In this document: piece after piece, positions 1 through 5,291 of the stretch
How positions within the stretch are numbered: position 1 is the stretch's first letter
Layout: each line of letters starts with the position of its first letter
Made by a program: the position numbers and the translations under genes
The notes under the pieces: generated by a model
What the model saw: the letters and a program-made list of their open reading frames with translations, nothing else
The model's database searches: none
What the model was told of the DNA's origin: nothing
Assembly (NCBI GenBank): GCA_030425715.1
Contig: JAUIAA010000170.1
Coordinates: 1 to 5,291, forward strand
From: Bacteroidia bacterium
Lineage (GTDB): Bacteria; Bacteroidota; Bacteroidia; Flavobacteriales; Flavobacteriaceae
Length of the DNA: 5,291 nt
Reading direction: 5' to 3'

Positions 1-248
1 TGGTTAAAGAAATATCTTCTATACCTGCAATTAAAAATGTACACCATGTACATATTTGGCAATTAAATGACCACGATATCCATTTTGAAGCACATTTAGA
101 ATTTTCAAAAGATATCAAACTATCTCAATTTGATAAAATTTGCCAGCAAGTAGAAGAAATTTTAAAAAACAAATACCACATTTACCATTGTAATTTACAA
201 CCAGAGTATGCAAGAGACGATAGTAAAGAGATAATTATTCAAGATTAG
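1..248 (+). CDS. Cation diffusion facilitator (CDF) family metal-efflux transporter, C-terminal part only
   Basis: This is the 3' end of a gene that begins before the window. The frame opens at base 3 and runs 81 codons to a TAG at 246-248. The visible residues match the cytoplasmic C-terminal domain of CDF (CzcD/ZitB-like) transporters, which export Zn2+ or related divalent cations by proton antiport. The family pattern is plain: 'VHHVHIWQLNDHDIHFEAHLEF' (visible residues 13-34) has the His-rich V-H-x-V-H-x-W strand and the following E-A-H strand. A helix comes next (FDKICQQVEEILKNK), then 'HIYHCNLQPEYA', the usual I-x-H-x-x-L-Q-x-E closing strand. In the family this alpha-beta domain dimerises and helps bind metal. 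The six-helix membrane part lies upstream and is not visible, so metal specificity cannot be judged. The next gene starts one base after the stop, suggesting an operon. The family call is firm; the substrate is inferred. Confidence 0.85.
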   Translation, partial: VKEISSIPAIKNVHHVHIWQLNDHDIHFEAHLEFSKDIKLSQFDKICQQVEEILKNKYHIYHCNLQPEYARDDSKEIIIQD

Positions 249-249
249 T

Positions 250-705
250 ATGCAAATACAGTGGAAATTAAAACCTTTTGAGGAATTAACTATACAAGAA
301 TTTCATCAAATTTTACAATTAAGAATTAATGTTTTTGTAGTTGAACAAAATTGTGTGTATAAGGAACTAGATGGTAAAGATACTTTTGCCCTACATTTAT
401 TTGGTTATAAAGTAGAAAACCCTTTAGAAATTGTAGCGTATACTAGAATTTTTAAACCTGGAGATTATTACCAAGAAGCTGCTTTTGGTAGGGTAGTAGT
501 AGCAGAAAATTATAGATCTAAAAATATTGGAAATCAATTAATTAAAAACACAATTCAAGCGATAGAAAACAACTTTAAAACTAAAATTATAAAAATTAGT
601 GCACAGACTTATTTAGAAAAATTTTACAAAAATCATGGTTTTATAAAACATAATGAAGAATATTTAGAAGATGGTATTCCACATATTGAAATGTTAAAAA
701 ACTAA
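250..705 (+). CDS. elaA: ElaA-type GNAT family N-acetyltransferase
   Basis: A cytoplasmic 151-residue protein, close in length to E. coli ElaA (about 153). Hallmarks of that subfamily are the N-terminal 'LQLRINVFVVEQNC' (22-35), where E. coli has L-Q-L-R-x-x-V-F-V-V-E-Q-N-C, the 'ELDGKD' segment (39-44), 'FGRVVVAENYR' (79-89), 'SAQTYLEKFYKNHGF' (117-131) and the closing 'EDGIPHIEM' (140-148). The acetyl-CoA pyrophosphate loop is at about 89-95 (RSKNIGN). It keeps the second glycine (G94) but has Asn in place of the first, a deviation that E. coli ElaA shares by having Lys there, so it is not a sign of inactivation. GNAT enzymes transfer acetyl from acetyl-CoA to an amine; the physiological substrate of ElaA is not settled as far as I know. 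The ATG is one base after the CDF stop, with no other plausible start and no clear Shine-Dalgarno, so translation is probably coupled. No hairpin terminator follows. Confidence 0.9.
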   Translation: MQIQWKLKPFEELTIQEFHQILQLRINVFVVEQNCVYKELDGKDTFALHLFGYKVENPLEIVAYTRIFKPGDYYQEAAFGRVVVAENYRSKNIGNQLIKNTIQAIENNFKTKIIKISAQTYLEKFYKNHGFIKHNEEYLEDGIPHIEMLKN

Positions 706-787
706 TAGAAATTATATTACAACATAACACCAACATAAGTTTTATAAAAGTTTACCTATAAAAAAATTATTAAAGTAAAGTTTCTAC

Positions 788-808
788 TATTACAACCTGT
801 ATGTAATA
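788..808. promoter_or_regulatory. Operator-like inverted repeat upstream of recA
   Basis: A perfect 7-bp inverted repeat, TATTACA (788-794) and TGTAATA (802-808), is separated by 7 bp (acctgta). Dyads of about 21 bp like this typically bind dimeric helix-turn-helix regulators. It lies about 110 bp upstream of the predicted recA -7 element and about 80 bp after the acetyltransferase stop. Overlapping it, CTGT at 797-800 and ACAA at 809-812 are 8 bp apart, one mismatch from the E. coli LexA pattern CTGT-N8-ACAG. The local sequence is very AT-rich, so chance is possible. No regulator is encoded in the window. The repeat is seen directly; the operator role is inferred. Confidence 0.35.
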
Positions 809-916
809 ACAAGTGTTTAGGGTAATTTATTGAAAATTTTAAAAAATATTTTAACCTTTTATCTTCCCAACTTTTTAAAGTATAGATTCTTATTTATATT
901 GGCAAAAAGGAATGCA

Positions 917-924
917 TAATTTTG
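917..924 (+). promoter_or_regulatory. Probable recA promoter, Bacteroidota -7 element
   Basis: TAATTTTG at 917-924 matches exactly the Bacteroidota housekeeping-sigma -7 consensus TAnnTTTG. A TTG at 899-901 could be the -33 element, but its 15-bp spacing is shorter than the roughly 19-21 bp usually seen, so the upstream half is weak. Transcription would start near 930, giving an A-rich leader of about 50 nt before the recA ATG at 980. The leader shows no Shine-Dalgarno sequence, which is normal in this phylum. Confidence 0.6.
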
Positions 925-979
925 TTATTTTAGCTTCGCTTAAACAATAGCAAAATTAAATCTCAAATACAAAGAAAAA

Positions 980-1984
980 ATGGCAGAAGACAAAGAAAAA
1001 GCAGCGAAATTAAAGGCACTACAACTTACTTTAGATAAATTAGATAAAACTTACGGAAAAGGATCAGTAATGAAACTTGGCGATGTTGCCAGCAAAGATA
1101 TTGATGTAATACCATCAGGTTCACTAGGTTTAGATTTAGCTTTAGGGGTTGGAGGTTACCCAAAAGGAAGAGTAATTGAAATTTTTGGCCCTGAATCTTC
1201 AGGTAAAACAACCTTAGCACTACACGCTATGGCAGAGTCTCAAAAAAAAGGAGGAATTGCCGCTTTTATTGATGCGGAACATGCCTTTGACCGTTTTTAT
1301 GCTGAAAAATTAGGCGTAGATGTCGATAATTTAATTATTTCGCAACCAGATTATGGAGAGCAAGCTTTAGAAATTGCCGATAATTTAATTAGCTCGGGAG
1401 CTGTAGATATTGTGGTAATTGACTCTGTTGCAGCCTTAACTCCTAAAAGTGAAATTGAAGGAGAAATGGGAGATTCAAAAATGGGACTTCACGCAAGATT
1501 AATGTCACAAGCTTTGCGTAAATTAACTTCTACCATTAATAAAACCAACTGTACTGTTATATTTATCAATCAGTTAAGAGAAAAAATTGGGGTAATGTTT
1601 GGTAACCCAGAAACCACAACAGGAGGTAACGCATTAAAATTTTATGCTTCGGTTCGTTTAGATATACGTAGAAGAACGCAAATTAAAGATGGCGAAAATG
1701 TAACTGGTAATAGAACCAAAGTGAAGGTAGTGAAAAATAAAGTAGCTCCACCTTTTCAAACTACCGAGTTTGATATTATGTACGGACAAGGGGTTTCTAA
1801 GGTTGGTGAAATTTTAGATTTAGGAGTAGAGTATGGTATTATTAACAAAAGTGGTTCTTGGTTTAGCTATGGCGATACTAAATTAGGACAAGGTAGAGAC
1901 GCTGTGAAAAACCTCATATTTGATAACCCTGAATTGGCAGAGGAACTAGAAGCTAAAATTACCGAAGTAATTAAAGCCAATTAA
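980..1984 (+). CDS. recA: Recombinase RecA
   Basis: A complete 334-residue RecA, the ATP-dependent strand-exchange protein of homologous recombination, which in many bacteria also acts as SOS co-protease. After an N-terminal oligomerisation helix (about 1-33) comes the ATPase core. Walker A is GPESSGKT (70-77). The catalytic Glu is E100 in FIDAEHA, Walker B is VVIDS ending near D148, and the Gln switch is Q198 in FINQLR. Loop L2, GVMFGNPETTTGGNA (204-218), contacts DNA. VKNK (251-254) carries the Lys pair equivalent to E. coli K248 and K250, which bridges adjacent subunits. All numbering is offset +4 from E. coli. The variant HAFDRFYA (101-108) and the HARLMSQALRKLTSTI segment are as in Bacteroidota RecA. 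The protein stops at about the end of the C-terminal domain (ITEVIKAN) and lacks the roughly 20-residue acidic tail of the 353-residue E. coli protein. It is probably transcribed alone, from the 917-924 promoter to the terminator at 1991-2018. Confidence 0.99.
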   Translation: MAEDKEKAAKLKALQLTLDKLDKTYGKGSVMKLGDVASKDIDVIPSGSLGLDLALGVGGYPKGRVIEIFGPESSGKTTLALHAMAESQKKGGIAAFIDAEHAFDRFYAEKLGVDVDNLIISQPDYGEQALEIADNLISSGAVDIVVIDSVAALTPKSEIEGEMGDSKMGLHARLMSQALRKLTSTINKTNCTVIFINQLREKIGVMFGNPETTTGGNALKFYASVRLDIRRRTQIKDGENVTGNRTKVKVVKNKVAPPFQTTEFDIMYGQGVSKVGEILDLGVEYGIINKSGSWFSYGDTKLGQGRDAVKNLIFDNPELAEELEAKITEVIKAN

Positions 1985-1990
1985 AACTAT

Positions 1991-2018
1991 AAAAGTCGTA
2001 CCAACTACGGCTTTTTTT
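1991..2018 (+). terminator. Rho-independent terminator of recA
   Basis: AAAAGTCGTA (1991-2000) pairs with TACGGCTTTT (2006-2015) across a 5-base loop (ccaac). This gives a 10-bp stem with one G-U wobble. The T run occupies 2012-2018, partly inside the stem. The stem begins 6 bp after the recA stop. The G+C pairs sit in the middle of the stem and the outer pairs are A-T, but stem, loop size and T run make a good intrinsic terminator. Confidence 0.85.
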
Positions 2019-2051
2019 ATGCACTCAATTCTCGTATTTTAAATTTATTGA

Positions 2052-4421
2052 ATGAAAAAAATTGCAATTATTTGCATGATGCTGTGCTGGTCTATTAGCT
2101 TTGCACAACAAAAATATACCATTAGCGGAACTGTAAAAGAAAAAAATTCATTAGAGTCTATTATTGGTGTAAATATCTATATTCCAGAACTTTTAAAAGG
2201 AGTAGTAACTAATGGATATGGTTTTTACTCTTTAACTTTACCAGAAGGAGAATATAACTTAACAATAAGTTTTTTAGGGTTTAAAACCGTTACCAAAAAA
2301 CTAATACTTCATACCGATCAAAAATTAGATTTTTTGCTAGAAGACGATACTACCAGTTTAGACGAGGTGGTAATTAAAGAAAATACTTCTATCGCAAACT
2401 TAAAATCGCCAGAGATGAGTACTTTTAAAGTACCCATCAAAACCATAAAGCAAATGCCAGTAGTTTTAGGCGAGGTAGATATATTAAAATCTATTCAAAT
2501 GTTACCAGGGGTTTCAAGTGGTGGCGAGGGAGCATCTGGGTTTAATGTTCGGGGTGGAGCAGCCGATCAAAATTTAATACTTCTAGATGAAGCAACAATT
2601 TATAACTCCTCTCATTTATTTGGTTTTTTCTCCATTTTTAATGCCGATGCTGTTAAAGATATCAAACTATATAAAGGTGGAATTCCATCTAGATATGGCG
2701 GTAGAGTTTCTTCAGTTTTGGATATTCGTCAAAAAGATGGAGATAAAAGTGGAGTACATGTAAATGGAGGTATAGGTTTAATTTCAAGTAGGTTATTGAT
2801 TGAAGGACCAATAGACAAAGCAAAAAAAGGATCTTTTTTAGTTGCAGGAAGAGGCTCTTATGCGCATCTTTTTTTAAAACTAGCCAATGAACCAAATAGC
2901 GCTTATTTTTATGATTTAAACACAAAAATGAGCTATGAACTAAACAGTAATAACCACTTGTTTTTATCGGGTTATTTTGGTAGGGATGTTTTTGAAATTT
3001 CAGATAATTTTAATAACAATTACGGTAATACAACTATGAATTTACGCTGGAATCACTTGTTTAACCACAGGTTGTTTTCTAATCTTTCTATGATATATAC
3101 CGATTATAACTACAAGTTAAATATTAATTCTGTTGGATTTGACTGGAACTCTGGAATTGACAATTTTAATATAAAATACGATATGACCTATTACGTATCT
3201 GATAAATTAAAAATGCAGTTTGGCCTCAATGGTTTGCACTATATATTTAATCCTGGTAAAATTACGAGTACAGACAATTCTTCTAGTGTAAATAACGAAC
3301 AATTGGATAAAAAATACGCCAATGAAGCAGCGTTATACGTTGATTTAGAGCAAGATTTATTGCCTAAACTTACTGTAAAATATGGATTGAGGTATAGCTA
3401 TTTTAGTAGAATTGGTGACCAACCAGTGCAACTATATGCTAACGATCAACCTGTGATTTTTAACCAAGAACGAGGTATTTACCAACCTGCAAGCCCAATA
3501 GGTGAAAAAGAATACAGCAAAGGACAAAAGATCAAAACATTTAACCACTTCGAACCAAGACTAGGACTTGCCTATCAAATCAATGAAATATCATCCGTTA
3601 AGGCGGGATACAACAGAATGGCACAATATATTCATTTAATTTCCAATACAAATTCTCCAACTCCACTAGATGTTTGGGCTCCATCTGGTAAATACATCCA
3701 GCCGCAAATTTTAGATCAATTTAGTTTGGGTTACTTTACCAATTTTAGCGACAATAGGTTTACTTTAGAAACGGAATTGTTTTATAAAACCGTACAGAAT
3801 CGCCTAGATTATATAGATGGAGCCGATTTAATTGCAAACAACACCATAGAAACCGAAATTTTATCAGGAGATTTAAGAGCTTATGGTTTAGAAATTTTAT
3901 TAAAGAAAAATTTAGGAAAATTTACCGGATGGTTTGCCTATACCCTGTCTAAAGCAGAGCAAAGGGTGTTAGGCAGAACACCAATAGAACCTGGTATTAA
4001 TAATGGGGAATGGTACAATACGGCATACGATAAATTGCACGATTTATCGCTAACCGCACAATACAACCTAAATAAAAAATGGGATTTCGGAGCAAGTTTT
4101 GTTTACCAAACAGGAAGAGCAACTACTTACCCAACAGGGTATTATATTTACGAAGGCATTAATGTTCCAGTATATACCAATCGCAACCAAGATAATTTAC
4201 CTGCATATAACCATTTAGATATTTCGGCAACTTATACCCCAAAAAAGAATGCTAACCAAAAGTGGGAATCGAATTGGGTATTTGGTATTTATAATTTGTA
4301 TGCAAGAAAAAATGCAGCCTCTATTGCGTTTAGACAAAATGACCAAACCCTAAGTAATGAAGCTGTGCAACTGTCTATTTTTGGTATCGTTCCATCGGTA
4401 ACATATAATTTTAAATTTTAG
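2052..4421 (+). CDS. TonB-dependent outer-membrane receptor with carboxypeptidase-regulatory-like N-terminal domain
   Basis: A 789-residue outer-membrane active-transport receptor. Residues 1-18 form a signal peptide (KK, hydrophobic core, SFA) with likely cleavage before Q19. Residues 22-98 are a carboxypeptidase-regulatory-like beta-sandwich (ISGTVKEKNSLESIIGVNIY, then TNGYGFYSLTLPEGEYNL). 'LDEVVIK' (103-109) is a candidate TonB box. The plug spans about 115-230 and includes QMLPGVSSGGEGASGFNVRGG (149-169), LILLDEATIYN (175-185) and IKLYKGGIPSRYGGRVSSVLDI (204-225). The rest is a beta-barrel of alternating aromatic strands ending in a terminal Phe (VTYNFKF), the outer-membrane assembly signal. 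It is shorter than SusC-type receptors (about 1000 residues), lacks their plug signature and has no SusD beside it. The partner is the DUF4249 lipoprotein 4 bp downstream, a known Bacteroidota pairing. The imported substrate cannot be read from sequence. There is no Shine-Dalgarno and no convincing promoter before the start. Confidence 0.93.
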   Translation: MKKIAIICMMLCWSISFAQQKYTISGTVKEKNSLESIIGVNIYIPELLKGVVTNGYGFYSLTLPEGEYNLTISFLGFKTVTKKLILHTDQKLDFLLEDDTTSLDEVVIKENTSIANLKSPEMSTFKVPIKTIKQMPVVLGEVDILKSIQMLPGVSSGGEGASGFNVRGGAADQNLILLDEATIYNSSHLFGFFSIFNADAVKDIKLYKGGIPSRYGGRVSSVLDIRQKDGDKSGVHVNGGIGLISSRLLIEGPIDKAKKGSFLVAGRGSYAHLFLKLANEPNSAYFYDLNTKMSYELNSNNHLFLSGYFGRDVFEISDNFNNNYGNTTMNLRWNHLFNHRLFSNLSMIYTDYNYKLNINSVGFDWNSGIDNFNIKYDMTYYVSDKLKMQFGLNGLHYIFNPGKITSTDNSSSVNNEQLDKKYANEAALYVDLEQDLLPKLTVKYGLRYSYFSRIGDQPVQLYANDQPVIFNQERGIYQPASPIGEKEYSKGQKIKTFNHFEPRLGLAYQINEISSVKAGYNRMAQYIHLISNTNSPTPLDVWAPSGKYIQPQILDQFSLGYFTNFSDNRFTLETELFYKTVQNRLDYIDGADLIANNTIETEILSGDLRAYGLEILLKKNLGKFTGWFAYTLSKAEQRVLGRTPIEPGINNGEWYNTAYDKLHDLSLTAQYNLNKKWDFGASFVYQTGRATTYPTGYYIYEGINVPVYTNRNQDNLPAYNHLDISATYTPKKNANQKWESNWVFGIYNLYARKNAASIAFRQNDQTLSNEAVQLSIFGIVPSVTYNFKF

Positions 4422-4425
4422 GAAG

Positions 4426-5289
4426 ATGAAAAAGGTTTTGTATATAATTTTTGTCTTGATTTTAAGTAGTTCTTGTGAGGAAGTGGTAAATGTGGATTTA
4501 CAAGAAAGTAAAGAACGCTTGGTGGTAAACGCAAGTTTAAATTGGTTTAGAAATTACCCCGATAATAATTTTGAAACAGGTAATAATCAAATAATTTATT
4601 TAACAAAAACAGCTGGTTATTATGATGAAATAGACCCCGCATCTAATGCTATGGTAACCGTTACCAATAATCAAACCAATGAAGTTTTCAACTTTGTAGA
4701 GAATGGAACACAAGGAGCTTATGAATGTAACAATTTCAAACCAGTTTTGAACAGTTCTTATACTTTACTAATAAATTATAACGGGGAAGAGTACAGTGCA
4801 ACGGAAACACTAATAGACGCACCAGTAATTGATAATATAGTACAACAAAGAGGAGGTTTTTTTGATGACGGTCAAATTGTAGTGCAAGTATATTATACAG
4901 ATAAAGCGAACGAAGAGAACTACTATTATTTTGATTATACAACCTCTATTTCCAATATTAATACTTTAAGCATAGCAAGTGATAAGTTTACCAATGGCAA
5001 TCAAACCTACGAACAGTTAAGTTATGCTAGTAGAGATGACGATGATGATAAAGAAATTGAACCAGGCGATGTTTTTGATATAGAATTTTTTGAAATTAAT
5101 AAATCGTATCACTTTTATCTGGATGTTTTATTAGACCAAGTATATAATTCAGGCTTATTTGATCCGATTCCTGCAGAGGTAAAAGGAAACATCGAAAATT
5201 TAACCGAAGAACAAAATTATCCTTATGGCTATTTTAGAATAGCAGTGGGCAATAAAGCAAAGGTTATTATTGATGAAAATGATTTATAG
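4426..5289 (+). CDS. DUF4249-family lipoprotein, partner of the TonB-dependent receptor
   Basis: A complete 287-residue predicted lipoprotein. A short lysine-hydrophobic signal (1-16) ends in L-S-S-S-C, with C17 the likely lipidated residue. The -3 position is Ser, so the lipobox is slightly relaxed, as is common in Bacteroidota. Two Glu follow the Cys; acidic residues there are associated with surface export in this phylum, but the match to known export signals is only partial. The mature start 'EEVVNVDLQESKERLVVNASL' (18-38) has the DUF4249 opening, then beta-rich sequence resembling an immunoglobulin-like fold with 'MVTVTNNQTNEVFNF' (76-90) and 'YTLLINYNGEEYSATETL' (112-129). The C-terminal motif 'NYPYGYFRIAVG' (264-275) is also family-like. 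A run of five Asp (204-208) lies in a loop. The gene starts 4 bp after the receptor stop, so they are surely one operon. The likely role is a surface or periplasmic accessory in ligand capture, inferred from context. The molecular function of DUF4249 is unknown to me. Confidence 0.87.
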   Translation: MKKVLYIIFVLILSSSCEEVVNVDLQESKERLVVNASLNWFRNYPDNNFETGNNQIIYLTKTAGYYDEIDPASNAMVTVTNNQTNEVFNFVENGTQGAYECNNFKPVLNSSYTLLINYNGEEYSATETLIDAPVIDNIVQQRGGFFDDGQIVVQVYYTDKANEENYYYFDYTTSISNINTLSIASDKFTNGNQTYEQLSYASRDDDDDKEIEPGDVFDIEFFEINKSYHFYLDVLLDQVYNSGLFDPIPAEVKGNIENLTEEQNYPYGYFRIAVGNKAKVIIDENDL

Positions 5290-5291
5290 AA

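Noticed and set aside
740..749. TTTTATAAAA palindrome after the acetyltransferase gene as a possible terminator
   Set aside because: The arms are pure A/T with no loop, the flanks do not extend the pairing, and no T run follows. It would not form a stable terminator hairpin.
706..979. A small gene or structured RNA in the gap before recA
   Set aside because: Stops are frequent in all frames, there is no long G+C-containing stem, and no tRNA or riboswitch-like core is visible. The inverted repeat and promoter account for what structure there is.
1026..1220. Minus-strand open frame of 64 codons inside recA
   Set aside because: It lies wholly opposite the conserved N-terminal coding region of recA, including Walker A. 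Its translation is Leu-rich low-complexity sequence with no recognisable domain, so it is an antisense shadow.
108..2670. A 16-bp exact repeat, AAAGATATCAAACTAT, at 108-123 and 2655-2670
   Set aside because: Both copies are in frame and encode K-D-I-K-L in unrelated proteins. Short shared words are expected in AT-rich coding DNA, and there is no other sign of a mobile or regulatory repeat.
2689..2925. Minus-strand open frame of 78 codons inside the receptor gene
   Set aside because: It is opposite the conserved plug and first barrel strands, and its Leu/His/Lys-rich translation looks like a shadow of AT-rich coding sequence.
2052..4421. SusC-like receptor of a polysaccharide utilisation locus
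   Set aside because: The length (789 residues), the plug sequence and the absence of a SusD partner or glycoside hydrolase argue against it. The downstream gene is DUF4249-like.
4736..4942. Minus-strand open frame of 68 codons inside the DUF4249 gene
   Set aside because: It is antisense to a well-supported gene, with no domain and no independent start signals.

Overview
The window is low-G+C bacterial DNA and almost certainly comes from a member of the Bacteroidota, most likely family Flavobacteriaceae. The evidence is a RecA of the Bacteroidota type, a TonB-dependent receptor with an N-terminal carboxypeptidase-regulatory-like domain, a DUF4249-type lipoprotein beside it, a TAnnTTTG promoter element before recA, and start codons that mostly lack a Shine-Dalgarno sequence. 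The genus cannot be fixed by eye. All five genes are on the + strand. The longer minus-strand open frames are antisense shadows of recA, the receptor gene and the lipoprotein gene.

Bases 1-248 hold the 3' end of a cation diffusion facilitator (CDF) metal-efflux gene. One base later, at 250-705, comes a complete ElaA-type GNAT acetyltransferase, so the two are probably co-transcribed and translationally coupled. A 274-bp AT-rich gap (706-979) follows. It holds no gene. It carries a 21-bp operator-like inverted repeat (788-808) and a good Bacteroidota -7 element (917-924) that probably drives recA.

The complete recA (980-1984) keeps all key ATPase and DNA-binding residues but lacks the acidic C-terminal tail of E. 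coli RecA. It ends at a clear intrinsic terminator (1991-2018). At 2052-4421 lies a TonB-dependent outer-membrane receptor, followed after 4 bp by a DUF4249 lipoprotein gene (4426-5289). These two form a receptor-lipoprotein pair that probably imports an unidentified substrate. The receptor is not SusC-like and there is no SusD, so this is not a classic polysaccharide utilisation locus.

Overall this is an ordinary housekeeping and envelope-transport region. I see no mobile element, CRISPR array, tRNA or rRNA, and no convincing new system. The items most worth a second look are the inverted repeat upstream of recA, the unknown substrate of the receptor-DUF4249 pair, and the absence of a recognisable promoter between the recA terminator and the receptor start.
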